DNA of 56,247 bases from JADKIH01 sp043747595 (GCA_043747595.1 JAYTOX010000064.1:1-56247), one strand, 5' to 3'. Numbered from the stretch's first letter, positions 17,453 to 26,887 are shown. Numbers and translations: made by a program. The notes: a model not told the origin generated them from the sequence alone.

Positions 17453-18460
17453 TTATGAATTCAATTTGTGAGGACTGTTTTTCATTAAGATACCAAGGTC
17501 CCAGTTGATTTTTTCCTTGAATGGATGTTTCCTTTCTTTGCAATTATTTAAAGAACATATTGAACAACTATCTGTCAAGCAGGGATCGGCATGAATGAAA
17601 AACTCAATACGATTTTCAAAATGCTTGTTTATTAAATTCTCAAAGCTTTTTACGTGGTCGTGGGAAGTAATTAGATTTTCATACCATGGCAACGTTAAAT
17701 GCAAATCAACATGTAACGAAGCACCATATTTTACCACTCGTAAATTATGGATATCTATCCACTCTACTTTTCTCTCTTCGTTCAGCACTTTTACAAGTTC
17801 AAGTACTTTTTCAAAATCTGTTTCATCCATTAAACCTGCCATACTATTTCTCAAGAGTCGGTAGCCTACAAACAAAATGTATATACCAAGACCAATGGTA
17901 AGTATCGGATCAATAATACTTTTCCCTGTTAATAGCATTAGAAATAATCCCACAAGCAAGACTATTGAAGAAATTGTATCAGCAATCAAGTGATTACCAT
18001 CGGCAGTTAAAGTTGAGGAGTGCATTTTATTTCCTTGTCGAACCATATACCGCCCCATTAAAAAGTTAAGAAAGGCGGTGGCTGCAATTAAATAAATACC
18101 CGTGTCTAATTGATCTATTTTACCTTCAGTATAAAAAGAAAGTATCGCTTTATAGATCATACCAAAACCTGCAAAAACGATTAATGCTCCTTCAAATCCA
18201 ACGGCAAAAAATTCCATTTTACCATGGCCATAAGGATGATCTTCATCTTTTGGTTTAGATGCATACACCAAAGTAAAAAGTCCGAAACCAGCTGCAATAA
18301 TATTAATGATAGATTCTAATGCATCTGTAAGAACAGCATTGGAATGAGTTAAATGATATGCCAGAAATTTTAATAGCGTAAGAACAATACCTGCCAATAG
18401 TACATTGCGCATGATATTAATCTTCTTTTTGAATTCCAAATGATGTTTTGTTTCGATCAT
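17453..18460 (-). CDS. Cation diffusion facilitator family metal transporter with Cys-rich tail
   Basis: 335 residues, six membrane helices then a cytoplasmic domain. CDF features: TM2 HSNAVLTDALESI, the loop DEDHPYGHGKMEFFA, and the TM5 metal motif DGNHLIADTISS (HxxxD type, usual for Zn/Cd or Fe exporters). The C-terminal domain (about 210-300) has the ferredoxin-like CDF fold. It ends in a cysteine cluster, C-x4-C-x2-C-x4-C, followed by KERKHPF, which could bind metal. Its ATG overlaps the stop of the upstream DUF2027-Smr gene by four bases, so the two are translationally coupled. It probably exports Zn, Fe or Mn; the metal is not settled by sequence. Confidence 0.9.
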   Translation of the reverse strand: MIETKHHLEFKKKINIMRNVLLAGIVLTLLKFLAYHLTHSNAVLTDALESIINIIAAGFGLFTLVYASKPKDEDHPYGHGKMEFFAVGFEGALIVFAGFGMIYKAILSFYTEGKIDQLDTGIYLIAATAFLNFLMGRYMVRQGNKMHSSTLTADGNHLIADTISSIVLLVGLFLMLLTGKSIIDPILTIGLGIYILFVGYRLLRNSMAGLMDETDFEKVLELVKVLNEERKVEWIDIHNLRVVKYGASLHVDLHLTLPWYENLITSHDHVKSFENLINKHFENRIEFFIHADPCLTDSCSICSLNNCKERKHPFKEKINWDLGILMKNSPHKLNS

Positions 18461-19509
18461 AAAAATTCTACTTCGGTTGCTCCGTTTCCATATTTTTCAG
18501 GTGGTGCATCATAATATCTAATGTTTGGAAACCGTTTCAATTCTTCTCTGATTGAACTTCTAAGCACTCCTGCCCCAACTCCATGGATAAAAACTATTTT
18601 ATGCAATTTGTCGAGGACTGCTTTATCCATTTCAGACATGAAAAAATTAATTTGATAAGAAATAATTTGTGAGTTTGTCATGGACGAATGATCTTTAACG
18701 ATTTCCTCTATATGTAGATCAATTATTTTTTGACGTGTTAAGACAACAAATTTACTTTGTTTTGATGACTGTTTATTTGTATTTCGAATATCATCCTCTC
18801 TTTTTTTATCTTTATATTTATCAATTAGCGAAGCAACATCAACTTCTGATAATGGTTTCACTTCGTGTAAAGGCATTAACAGAACTGTGTCGTCTCTTTC
18901 GAATAATTTTTTTCTATATTCAGTGTTTAAGAAGTCGGACGAATTAAATTGGAGTATTTTTGTATCGGGAGTTTTAGGTCTGAATTCTGTTTTTTTGAAA
19001 AATAGAAATTGAAATTCGAACCCATCAAAGTGATGTATTTCATCTTGTGAAAAAACGCCTATTTGGTCTTCATGATGAGAAGCTAATACGCCTGCATGAA
19101 TTCCAACTTTCATATTTTCATGTCGTTTAAGACAAGTAAATGCTAAATAATAATCGGTGTTATTTATAAGGAAAAGTTCAATGTCGGTAGTGAGTGGATT
19201 TTTTTCGTCTAGCAATCGTACAGCTGCATAAATTGTATTATCATTTTCTAACGATGCAATAATTGGTATTTGACTTTTAACAACATTTTTAGCTTCAATT
19301 CTATTATCCTTTTTTTCAGAATCAGGATTAAGTAAAGAATCGTTTTCATGCAAAGTAAATTCAACTCTTACCAATTGTTTGTCTTCACAAATGTGAGTGA
19401 AGCCGTGACCATCGGTTACTTCTACACGGCCTTGAGAAAGGAGTTTCGTAACTGATCCTTCTATGGCTTCATTTAAGAATCGAACCGAATCGCCTATATT
19501 TAATTTCAT
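18457..19509 (-). CDS. DUF2027 and Smr domain protein
   Basis: 350 residues from the ATG at 19509 (MKLNIGDSVRFLNEAIEGSV), the typical start of this Bacteroidota family; upstream codons of the open frame add nothing conserved. Residues 1-60 form an SH3-like strand region, the middle (about 85-230) is the DUF2027 beta domain, and the C-terminal 80 residues are a Smr domain with FIHGVGAGVLRSSIREEL. The Smr fold is shared with MutS2 and with nucleases that act on RNA at stalled ribosomes, so a nucleic-acid role is possible; the family's function is not known. A four-base overlap couples it to the CDF transporter downstream. Confidence 0.85.
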   Translation of the reverse strand: MKLNIGDSVRFLNEAIEGSVTKLLSQGRVEVTDGHGFTHICEDKQLVRVEFTLHENDSLLNPDSEKKDNRIEAKNVVKSQIPIIASLENDNTIYAAVRLLDEKNPLTTDIELFLINNTDYYLAFTCLKRHENMKVGIHAGVLASHHEDQIGVFSQDEIHHFDGFEFQFLFFKKTEFRPKTPDTKILQFNSSDFLNTEYRKKLFERDDTVLLMPLHEVKPLSEVDVASLIDKYKDKKREDDIRNTNKQSSKQSKFVVLTRQKIIDLHIEEIVKDHSSMTNSQIISYQINFFMSEMDKAVLDKLHKIVFIHGVGAGVLRSSIREELKRFPNIRYYDAPPEKYGNGATEVEFL

Positions 19510-19623
19510 TGTATTGAATTGATATATGTCTCCCTTGTAAATCAAGGTTTCGTGAAAAGTAATTTATTGTGCCAATTTATGCATTTTTTACGTGTTATTT
19601 ACCTCATCTTTTTAATATTCGGA

Positions 19624-19653
19624 TTGTATATATAAGAGAAAGTCCTATCTTTA
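19624..19653 (+). promoter_or_regulatory. Bacteroidetes-type promoter upstream of the DedA gene
   Basis: TTG at 19624-19626 and TATCTTTA at 19646-19653 are separated by 19 bases, close to the Bacteroidetes arrangement of a -33 TTTG and a -7 TAnnTTTG (last base differs). It lies 66 bases before the DedA ATG. Confidence 0.5.
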
Positions 19654-19719
19654 CAAGCGTCAAAATGAAATCTGCGTAAAAGTAATTTGCTGTTGCCCTT
19701 TTACTTTATTATTAAGAAT

Positions 19720-20361
19720 ATGGAGTTTTTTCATCACCTGGTAGACTTTGTTTTGCATATCGATAAACATCTTGAAGAGATTGTTGGTCAATATGACGGA
19801 GCAACTTATTTGATTTTGGCTTTGATTGTTTTCTGCGAAACAGGCTTAGTCATTACACCATTTTTACCTGGCGATTCTCTCTTGTTTGCTGCCGGAGCTT
19901 TGGCGGGACTTGGGTTATTGAACTTTTGGTTGTTAATAATTATTTTATTTAGTGCTGCATTATTGGGAGATAATCTCAACTTTGCAGTAGGTAATTATAT
20001 TGGTGACAAACTCATCAATGGTAAAAGAAAGTGGATTAAGAAGGATTATTTAGACCGAACGCATCTGTTCTATGAAAAGCACGGCGGCAAAACTGTGATT
20101 ATTGCTCGCTTTGTTCCAATCATTCGAACATTTGCTCCTTTTGTGGCAGGTTTAGGTAGTATGATTTATTCACGATTCTTATTGTTTTGTGTACTTGGAA
20201 ATTTACTTTGGATCCTGATATTTACATCAGCAGGATTTTTATTAGGCAATCATCCTTGGGTGAAAGCTCATTTTTCGCTAGTAACGCTTGCAATCATTGT
20301 GGTATCAGTTTTGCCTGTTATTTTTGGAATTATTAAATCTAAATATAGTTCAACAAATTAA
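19720..20361 (+). CDS. DedA family membrane protein
   Basis: 213 residues from the ATG at 19720 (MEFFHHLVDFVLHIDKH). DedA hallmarks: FCETGLVITPFLPGDSLLFAAGALA (with the conserved acidic and Pro-Gly-Asp residues) and ARFVPIIRTFAPFVAGLGSM (the Arg-rich re-entrant segment), with about five membrane segments. DedA proteins include lipid scramblases that return undecaprenyl phosphate (UptA) or phospholipids across the inner membrane, and they affect envelope integrity. Which lipid this one handles is not visible. It is followed 34 bp later by aroE on the same strand. Confidence 0.93.
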   Translation: MEFFHHLVDFVLHIDKHLEEIVGQYDGATYLILALIVFCETGLVITPFLPGDSLLFAAGALAGLGLLNFWLLIIILFSAALLGDNLNFAVGNYIGDKLINGKRKWIKKDYLDRTHLFYEKHGGKTVIIARFVPIIRTFAPFVAGLGSMIYSRFLLFCVLGNLLWILIFTSAGFLLGNHPWVKAHFSLVTLAIIVVSVLPVIFGIIKSKYSSTN

Positions 20362-20395
20362 ACTGCGAATTTTTATATAAATCAAAAAAAAAAGA

Positions 20396-21157
20396 ATGAA
20401 AAAATTTGGCTTATTCGGTAACTCTTTAGAACATTCATACTCTAAGAAGTTTTTTACTGAAAAATTTCAACGAGAAGGTCGATCTGACTGTGAGTATGAA
20501 AATTTCGAAACCGATAATATTTACGACTTGAAAAAAATTGTTCGTGATAACCCTGAATTAGTGGGTTTAAATGTGACTATTCCTTTCAAACAGGATGTTA
20601 TCCCTATGCTTGATAACTTAGATGATATCTCTCAGAAAATTGGAGCTGTCAATACTATCAAGATAATCCGTCATGATCAAACAAAATTTGAACTTCATGG
20701 TTACAATACGGATGCTTGGGGTTTTGAATTAGCAATTCGACCTATTCTCCGCCCGCACCATCGCCGTGCACTAATTTTAGGTACTGGCGGCTCTGCAAAA
20801 GCTGTCAGTTATGTTTTCAGAAAGTTGAACATTGAACACTTCTTCGTTACAAGAGAAGATTCAAGATTTCACTACACTTATGCCGATCTGAATAATAATA
20901 CGATGAAAGCTTTTCAGATTATCGTTAACACTACTCCTCTTGGTATGTTCCCGAATGTTAATGAATGTCCAAATATTCCGTATGAATTTCTTACTCATAA
21001 GAACCTTTGTTTCGATTTGATTTATAATCCGGCGCAAACGAAATTTCTGGAGAAATCGAAAGATTCAGGAGCATTTATTCATAATGGTTTTCGTATGCTT
21101 CGTTTACAGGCTGAAAAATCGTGGGAGATTTGGAACGAGCCAACTTACGCTCAATAA
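20396..21157 (+). CDS. aroE: Shikimate dehydrogenase
   Basis: 253 residues. Catalyses NADPH-dependent reduction of 3-dehydroshikimate to shikimate in the aromatic amino-acid pathway. The substrate-binding half shows GNSLEHSYSKKFF and the catalytic lysine in NVTIPFKQDV (K65), followed by IGAVNTI and GYNTDAWGF. The NADP-binding half has the glycine loop LGTGGSAKAV and NTTPLGMFP. Length is slightly below E. coli AroE (272), usual for Bacteroidota. Another gene of the same pathway, aroC, lies at 33368-34450. It is followed by a strong terminator. Confidence 0.95.
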   Translation: MKKFGLFGNSLEHSYSKKFFTEKFQREGRSDCEYENFETDNIYDLKKIVRDNPELVGLNVTIPFKQDVIPMLDNLDDISQKIGAVNTIKIIRHDQTKFELHGYNTDAWGFELAIRPILRPHHRRALILGTGGSAKAVSYVFRKLNIEHFFVTREDSRFHYTYADLNNNTMKAFQIIVNTTPLGMFPNVNECPNIPYEFLTHKNLCFDLIYNPAQTKFLEKSKDSGAFIHNGFRMLRLQAEKSWEIWNEPTYAQ

Positions 21158-21179
21158 TAAAACACTTCGAATATTATTG

Positions 21180-21207
21180 AAAGGCTACCTCATGGGTAGC
21201 CTTTTTT
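21180..21207 (+). terminator. Rho-independent terminator after aroE
   Basis: The GGCTACC and GGTAGCC arms with a four-to-five base loop are followed by six T residues. It separates aroE from uvrB. Confidence 0.85.
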
Positions 21208-21238
21208 ATTTTTATTTTTGTCTTTCAAAATAATTTTT

Positions 21239-23257
21239 ATGCCTTTCTCCATCACTTCTGAATTTAAGCCAACTGGCGACCAACCCCAAGCTATTGATCA
21301 ATTGGTTGAAGGTATTCAACGGGGTGATAGAGCGCAAACTTTATTAGGTGTAACTGGTTCCGGTAAAACATTTACTGTTGCTAATGTAATTGAACGTGTG
21401 CAAAAACCTACATTAGTTTTGTCGCACAACAAAACTCTAGCAGCCCAACTCTATGGTGAATTCAAGCAGTTTTTCCCTAAAAATGCTGTGGAATATTTCG
21501 TGTCTTATTATGATTATTACCAGCCGGAAGCATTTATTCCTACTACGAATACTTACATTGAAAAAGATCTTGCAATTAATGACGAGATTGAAAAATTACG
21601 ATTAAGCACTACAACGGCTTTACTTTCCGGTAGAGAAGATGTAATTGTTGTAAGCTCCGTTTCTTGTATTTATGGTATTGGAAACCCGGCCGATTTTAAA
21701 GACAGTACCCTTATGGTAAAAGTAAGTGACAAAATAAGTAGGAATGCTTTTTTGCACAAGCTTGTTACTTCCCTTTATTCTCGAACAGAAACTGAATTCG
21801 CTAGAGGGAAATTTCGTGTTAAAGGTGATACTGTCGACGTATTTATTGCCTATGGAGATATTGCTTATCGATTTAATTTTTTTGGAAATGAAATTGAAGA
21901 GATCGCTACGATTGAACCTTCAACAGGTAAGACAATTGAAAAGAATAATTCCGTCACCATTTACCCAGCTAATATATTCGTGACTAATCCTGATCGACAA
22001 CTTGAAGCTATCTGGAATATTCAAGAGGATATGGTTAAACAAACTGATTATCTTCGTTCTCTTGGACAAAATCTTGAAGCAAAGCGATTGGAAGATCGTG
22101 TTACTTATGATTTGGAAATGATTCGTGAATTGGGGTATTGTTCGGGCATAGAAAACTATTCTCGTTATTTTGATGGTCGCCTTCCCGGCCATCGACCATT
22201 TTGTTTATTAGATTATTTTCCTGATAATTATTTAATGGTTATCGATGAAAGTCACGTTACAATTCCGCAAGTTCGAGCAATGTATGGTGGTGATAGAAGC
22301 AGAAAACAAAATTTGGTGGAGTATGGATTTCGATTGCCATCTGCTCTTGATAATCGTCCTCTACAATATGACGAGTTTGAAGGGATGTTGAATCAAGTGA
22401 TATTCGTGAGCGCAACACCGGCCGATTACGAATTACAGTTATGCGATGGCATAGTGGTTGAACAAGTTATTCGACCAACCGGATTATTAGACCCTGTTAT
22501 TGAAGTTCGACCCAGTAAAAATCAAGTTGATGATCTTTTGGAAGAAATTAATAAAAGAGTAAATCTAAAAGAACGGGTGTTGGTCACTACTCTTACTAAG
22601 CGCATGGCGGAAGAACTAGCAAAATACATGAGCCGTCTTGAAATTAAATGTCGATATATTCATTCTGAAGTTGACACGTTGGAACGAGTTGAAATTCTTC
22701 GCGATCTTCGTCTGGGTGTTTTTGATGTACTAATTGGGATTAATTTGTTGCGTGAAGGACTCGATCTGCCGGAGGTTTCGCTTGTTGCTATTTTAGATGC
22801 TGACAAAGAAGGTTTTTTAAGAAGTAATAGATCTCTAACACAAACTGCCGGCCGTGCTGCAAGAAATGTAAATGGATTAGTTATTTTTTATGCCGATAAA
22901 ATGACTATCAGTATGCAAAAAACTATTGACGATACAAACAGAAGAAGAAAAATTCAAAATAAGTATAATGAAGAGAATGGTATTACTCCTACTCAGATCA
23001 ATCGCTCGAAGGAAAGTATCATGGGTCAAACAAAAGTCGCCGATAAAAGAAATCATGAACCCAAAATATATTTAGAACCTGATCAATTAAATATAGCTGC
23101 AGATCCTGTTCTTCAGTATATGAATAAAGATGAAATCAAAAAACTTATTTCATCAACGAAGAAAAATATGGAACGTGCTGCAAAAGAATTAGATTTTATC
23201 GAAGCTGCTCGATTACGCGATGAGATGTTTCAATTAGAAAAGAAATTAAAAAGTTAG
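21239..23257 (+). CDS. uvrB: UvrABC excinuclease subunit B
   Basis: 672 residues from the ATG at 21239 (MPFSITSEFKPTGDQPQAI), the standard UvrB start; a TTG seven codons upstream is in the open frame but unlikely. Walker A is GVTGSGKTFT (37-46), the beta-hairpin that inserts at lesions is YYDYYQPEAFIP, the helicase motif is VIDESHVTIPQ, and motif VI is QTAGRAARN. The C-terminal UVR domain (ELDFIEAARLRDEMFQLEK) binds UvrC. It verifies DNA damage in nucleotide-excision repair together with UvrA and UvrC, neither of which is in this window. Confidence 0.98.
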   Translation: MPFSITSEFKPTGDQPQAIDQLVEGIQRGDRAQTLLGVTGSGKTFTVANVIERVQKPTLVLSHNKTLAAQLYGEFKQFFPKNAVEYFVSYYDYYQPEAFIPTTNTYIEKDLAINDEIEKLRLSTTTALLSGREDVIVVSSVSCIYGIGNPADFKDSTLMVKVSDKISRNAFLHKLVTSLYSRTETEFARGKFRVKGDTVDVFIAYGDIAYRFNFFGNEIEEIATIEPSTGKTIEKNNSVTIYPANIFVTNPDRQLEAIWNIQEDMVKQTDYLRSLGQNLEAKRLEDRVTYDLEMIRELGYCSGIENYSRYFDGRLPGHRPFCLLDYFPDNYLMVIDESHVTIPQVRAMYGGDRSRKQNLVEYGFRLPSALDNRPLQYDEFEGMLNQVIFVSATPADYELQLCDGIVVEQVIRPTGLLDPVIEVRPSKNQVDDLLEEINKRVNLKERVLVTTLTKRMAEELAKYMSRLEIKCRYIHSEVDTLERVEILRDLRLGVFDVLIGINLLREGLDLPEVSLVAILDADKEGFLRSNRSLTQTAGRAARNVNGLVIFYADKMTISMQKTIDDTNRRRKIQNKYNEENGITPTQINRSKESIMGQTKVADKRNHEPKIYLEPDQLNIAADPVLQYMNKDEIKKLISSTKKNMERAAKELDFIEAARLRDEMFQLEKKLKS

Positions 23258-23294
23258 TACAGTTTCAATTCATTCCAATTATCAATAAAATTAA

Positions 23295-23609
23295 TTAATA
23301 AATGGTAAGCGAATTGTCTATTTCTCGTGCATAGGCTATAATTCCACCTTTTAAATTGTATAAATTATCATACCCCATTTTTTCTAAAGCACCAATAATG
23401 GCACCACTTCTACCTCCCGATTTACAATGAATCACTACCATTTTATCCTTTGATATTTTTTCGTTTTCGTTCATGATATCTCCCATGGGGATCAATTCGC
23501 CATTCAGGTTACATATTTCATATTCGAACGCTTCCCTAACATCTATCAGTTGAAAATCTTCATTAAGATCTATTTTCTGCTTGAGCTCTTGTACTGTTAT
23601 TTCTTTCAT
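23295..23609 (-). CDS. Single-domain rhodanese-like protein
   Basis: 104 residues, one rhodanese fold. The signature LIDVREAFEYEICNL is followed by the active-site loop HCKSGGRSG with the catalytic C62 carrying a persulfide in active members, and NLKGGIIAYA near the end. Single-domain forms transfer sulfane sulfur to acceptors such as cyanide, thioredoxin or biosynthetic partners. No export signal, so cytoplasmic. It converges on uvrB with 37 bp between them and no hairpin. Confidence 0.92.
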   Translation of the reverse strand: MKEITVQELKQKIDLNEDFQLIDVREAFEYEICNLNGELIPMGDIMNENEKISKDKMVVIHCKSGGRSGAIIGALEKMGYDNLYNLKGGIIAYAREIDNSLTIY

Positions 23610-23632
23610 GTTCTATTAAACAAATTCTAGGG

Positions 23633-23640
23633 CAAATTTA
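23633..23640 (-). promoter_or_regulatory. Possible -7 element of the rhodanese gene
   Basis: On the minus strand TAAATTTG matches TAnnTTTG and is followed by GCCC, 23 bases before the rhodanese ATG. A -33 element at the expected spacing is not seen. Confidence 0.35.
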
Positions 23641-23730
23641 ATTTTTTTATCCAAAACTAGTTCGGATTTGAGAAAAATTAAAGCTGCATTTCTCCATAAT
23701 TTTTTTGTGAGTAAAAAATAATTACGTTTT

Positions 23731-23762
23731 TTGGTAAGAAACCAATAAAAAGTGTATTTTTA
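23731..23762 (+). promoter_or_regulatory. Probable promoter of the GNAT acetyltransferase gene
   Basis: TTTTTTG (TTG at 23731-23733) and TATTTTTA (23755-23762) are 21 bases apart, close to the Bacteroidetes -33/-7 layout with one mismatch in the -7. The ATG follows 25 bases later. Confidence 0.4.
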
Positions 23763-23787
23763 TTCATAGCGCCTTTTAGAAAATCTA

Positions 23788-24255
23788 ATGATTATGCCTA
23801 TTCAAATAGTTGAATTCAAAAAAGAATTACGTGACCATTTTCGTGAATTGAATGAAGAATGGTTAAACGAATATTATTTTGTAACAGATTCTGATATTGA
23901 AATTTTGTCTAATCCTGAAAAAATTATTGCCGATGGTGGCCTTATTTTTTTTGCTCTTGAAGATGAAATTGTACTAGGAACTGTCGGCTTAGTAAAACAT
24001 GAAAACGATAGTTATGAAATTATTAAAATGGGTGTACAAAAGACTGCTCAGAATAAAGGAATAGGTTCATTATTGATGAATGCTTGTATTGAAACTGCAC
24101 TAAAAAATATGGCGACAAAACTAACTTTGGAAACAGCTGTCCCTTTAAAAGCGGCAATTCATTTATATAAAAAATTCGGATTCATTCAAACCAGCGATGA
24201 GTACACTCATCCGATATTCAAGAGAACAACTTTTACAATGGAACTTAATTTATAA
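23788..24255 (+). CDS. GNAT family N-acetyltransferase
   Basis: 155 residues, single GNAT domain. The acetyl-CoA pyrophosphate loop is QNKGIGSLLMNA (Q/R-x-x-G-x-G/A), preceded by the strand IIKMGVQKTA and followed by LTLETAVPLKAAIHLYKKFGF, the usual motif B. GNAT enzymes acetylate amines on small molecules, peptides or antibiotics; the acceptor cannot be told. Two ATGs lie close together (23788 and 23794); I used the first. Monocistronic. Confidence 0.9.
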   Translation: MIMPIQIVEFKKELRDHFRELNEEWLNEYYFVTDSDIEILSNPEKIIADGGLIFFALEDEIVLGTVGLVKHENDSYEIIKMGVQKTAQNKGIGSLLMNACIETALKNMATKLTLETAVPLKAAIHLYKKFGFIQTSDEYTHPIFKRTTFTMELNL

Positions 24256-24287
24256 CTCACTTCTAATTATCTTATGGAAAATATTTA

Positions 24288-25208
24288 TTAAAAATATAAA
24301 AGTCGACCAATTGTTTTTCTTCCCGGAGAAAATTCTATAGTGGGTGCAGGAATGTGAATTATATTTACTAAACGAAATAGTCCATCAAAAAACTTAGAAT
24401 GTGTTTCTATTTTAGAAAGTTCAATATCTAAAGAGAGATAATATTGTCGGTACCTTTCAAATTTCGGAAGCACTTTTCCATTAATACTTTCAGGATTATT
24501 CATCCCACCTATGAGGCCATCTGCCCCAAACCCTATTGCTAGCCCTAACCATTTCGGGAATTTATTTTTCGATTTGGAGAATAGAGACGGATTTATGCTT
24601 AGCCAATAGGTTAAACCGTTGTAATCCTTTAAAATATTTTCTGGTAAATTTGATCCTAGGAGATCAGGTCGTAAAGATGAATAGTTGGTTTGGTGAAAAG
24701 AATATTTTAATTTGATTCTTTGCTCTTTCCAAGTTAATTGTTGTAAGCCGAATAGTAATACTCCTGCTGAGTTTCCCATTACATCACCCGTACTGAAGCC
24801 CCATTCTGATGAGAACCCATCAAATACTTCAACTGTTGTTTGAAATAAAAAAGAAATTCCACATGCCATCAATGTCGCTTTTTTATTCTCATACCCGGCC
24901 CAATTATATAGTTGGAATAACGGTTTTGAAATATTATAAGCATCCCATGTGTGACCGAATTTATCCATTTGCATCCATTCACTATTATCATTAAAAAAAT
25001 GAAAACGGCTCCGAGGATAATCACGGTACCACTGTGTATAGAGCCAACTCATGCTAATTGGATAGAGGCCAGCAACAGTATAGTTTAATAGATGAGCTTT
25101 TGTTTTATTAATTTGAGTACTGTTTTGGTAAAAATGTAGTGTATCAGGTTCTACAGCAAAATTTTTAATACTAATAAAAAGTAAAAGTAAAATTATTTTG
25201 AATTTCAT
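24288..25208 (-). CDS. DUF2279 (YfiM-like) periplasmic or outer-membrane protein
   Basis: 306 residues with a signal peptide (IILLLLFISIKNFA). The central part, about 75-165, carries the DUF2279 pattern: DKFGHTWDAYNISKPLFQL, then FDGFSSEWGFSTGDVMGNSAG. The remainder alternates short beta strands with aromatic residues (YGLTYWLSIN, LGLAIGFGADGLIGG, YYLSLDIELS), as in a small outer-membrane barrel or a lipid-facing protein. Function unknown; E. coli YfiM is a predicted lipoprotein of the same family. It begins 5 bp after the stop of the T9SS cargo gene and is probably co-transcribed with it. Confidence 0.75.
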   Translation of the reverse strand: MKFKIILLLLFISIKNFAVEPDTLHFYQNSTQINKTKAHLLNYTVAGLYPISMSWLYTQWYRDYPRSRFHFFNDNSEWMQMDKFGHTWDAYNISKPLFQLYNWAGYENKKATLMACGISFLFQTTVEVFDGFSSEWGFSTGDVMGNSAGVLLFGLQQLTWKEQRIKLKYSFHQTNYSSLRPDLLGSNLPENILKDYNGLTYWLSINPSLFSKSKNKFPKWLGLAIGFGADGLIGGMNNPESINGKVLPKFERYRQYYLSLDIELSKIETHSKFFDGLFRLVNIIHIPAPTIEFSPGRKTIGRLLYF

Positions 25209-25213
25209 ACTTT

Positions 25214-26887
25214 TTACTTAATAAGATATAAACTTCCTGCTTTTTCTTTTTGTTCAGAGCTTGAAATGGAATAAACTGCTTGAAAAATATATAAGCCAAC
25301 TTCAGCATGGTGTCCCTTGTATGTCCCATTCCATCCTTCCAAAAAATTTTCTGTTTGAAAAATTAATTCTCCCCATCGGTTGTAAATAGATAACAAAAAC
25401 GAAGACGGTTCAGAACCTGTACCATTAAAAAATTCATTTATTCCATCGTCGTTTGGAGTAAATGTATTTGGAAATAGAATGTCACCTAAACAATCTTCCT
25501 TTACAAAAAAGGAATCACTAGCCATGCAACCATTTGAATTTGTGATTGACAAAGCTATTGGACCTTTTGTTGTAACGGTGTAAGTTGAATCGGTGCTCCC
25601 ATCTTGCCAGAGATAAGATGAAAATGAAGATGGATGGATAATAAAAACACTGCCTGGACATATTGTCGTATCGGATCCAATATCTAATGTAGGTCTAGAG
25701 TTTGGTGATTCAACTATAGTTGCAGATAAAGTTAATCCACATAAATTCGGATCTGAAACTGTTGCGGTATAACTTCCAACTGGAAGATTAGCAATCGATG
25801 TTGTTGACGTTCCAGGTAAAATATTCCATTGAACACTTGTAAGCTGATTTCCGCCTGTAATAATAACATTTGCTGTACCATCTGAATCTCCTACACAAGA
25901 AACATCAGTTGTGGCGATAGATGCTGTCATTATATTTATTTGTCTCGAAACTAACGTGTCTTTGCTGCATACTCCACTTCCACTAAAAGTGACATTGTAA
26001 GAACCTGCTGTTGAGAATTGGTGTGTATCCGATTGGTTCGTACTTGTATTATTCGATGAATTTGAATCTCCAAAATTCCAAGAATAAGTGTCTAAACAAT
26101 TTCCATTAATAACATTGAATTGAAGCAAAGAGTTTCCTTGACATGAATAATCTATACTAAAATTTGTTGTAGGTGCGGTAGTTACTATGAAGTCATCAAA
26201 TGCAAATCCATCGTAATCATTACAAGTAGTTCCACTTCCCAATGTAAAACGAAAAATTACTTGAGCTTGATTGGCTGCACCGGGAACGCAATGTGAAGCT
26301 CTCACCCAGCGACCAATGCCATGACCTCCTCTACATGAACCACTGCTGGCTTGCGTTGTGCCCGACCATCCGGAAGTTTGATTGACTAGACCATTCAGAT
26401 TAGTTATGCTTGAAGTATTATACCAATTGTCGGCATTACAACCTGCGGGTTCTGATGATGAACCTATCGTTGTCCAACTTGCCCCTCCATTGATAGAAAA
26501 TTGAATATTCACACCGTCGTAAATATATTCTGTATCCCAAAAAATTAAGAATGTGATAAATGGTTTATCTATGGTGGATAAATCAAAGCAAGGACTTTGT
26601 ACCCACGATTTCTCACCGTAATTATAAAATGAAGTAGCAAGCCCTCCAGCTATCCAACATTTTGTTCCATCACCCGCGGCATTAATGTTTGGTTTTGTAG
26701 GGCTACCCCACGCCCAATCATTATTGGTTCCAAGAGATACCCAATTTGCAGTACCAGACTCAAAACTCTCTCTGTAAGGAAAGCTATTGACAATTGCGGA
26801 GCATTGCGCATGTAAACCGGCTGTGCTGAAACTGAAAAATACAATTAATAAGGAAAGGCCGTATTTACGGTATTGTAGATAGATCAA
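25214..26887 (-). CDS. Secreted PKD-domain protein with T9SS type B C-terminal sorting domain
   Basis: About 558 residues. The signal peptide is KYGLSLLIVFFSFSTAGLHAQ. The N-terminal half (about 30-245) looks like a MAM/lectin-like beta sandwich (SFESGTANWVSLG, INGGASWTTIGSS, YDGFAFDDFIV). A PKD-like domain follows (NFGDSNSSNNTS, GSYNVTFSGSGVC), then a SprB-repeat-like segment (GDSDGTANVIITGGN, LPVGSYTATVSD). The last 90 residues are the gliding-type CTD (NTFTPNDDGINEFF, IYNRWGELIFQTENF, WNGTYKGHHAEVGLYIFQ), which directs export by T9SS. There is no in-frame ATG; a TTG at 26887 puts the signal peptide close to the start, whereas the open frame reaches a TTG at 26938. Probably cell-surface; ligand unknown. 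Confidence 0.85.
   Translation of the reverse strand: MIYLQYRKYGLSLLIVFFSFSTAGLHAQCSAIVNSFPYRESFESGTANWVSLGTNNDWAWGSPTKPNINAAGDGTKCWIAGGLATSFYNYGEKSWVQSPCFDLSTIDKPFITFLIFWDTEYIYDGVNIQFSINGGASWTTIGSSSEPAGCNADNWYNTSSITNLNGLVNQTSGWSGTTQASSGSCRGGHGIGRWVRASHCVPGAANQAQVIFRFTLGSGTTCNDYDGFAFDDFIVTTAPTTNFSIDYSCQGNSLLQFNVINGNCLDTYSWNFGDSNSSNNTSTNQSDTHQFSTAGSYNVTFSGSGVCSKDTLVSRQINIMTASIATTDVSCVGDSDGTANVIITGGNQLTSVQWNILPGTSTTSIANLPVGSYTATVSDPNLCGLTLSATIVESPNSRPTLDIGSDTTICPGSVFIIHPSSFSSYLWQDGSTDSTYTVTTKGPIALSITNSNGCMASDSFFVKEDCLGDILFPNTFTPNDDGINEFFNGTGSEPSSFLLSIYNRWGELIFQTENFLEGWNGTYKGHHAEVGLYIFQAVYSISSSEQKEKAGSLYLIK

Noticed and set aside
23731..23748. Inverted repeat TTGGT...ACCAA before the GNAT gene as a possible operator.
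   Set aside because: Only five paired bases in A/T-rich sequence; the left arm is better explained as the -33 element.
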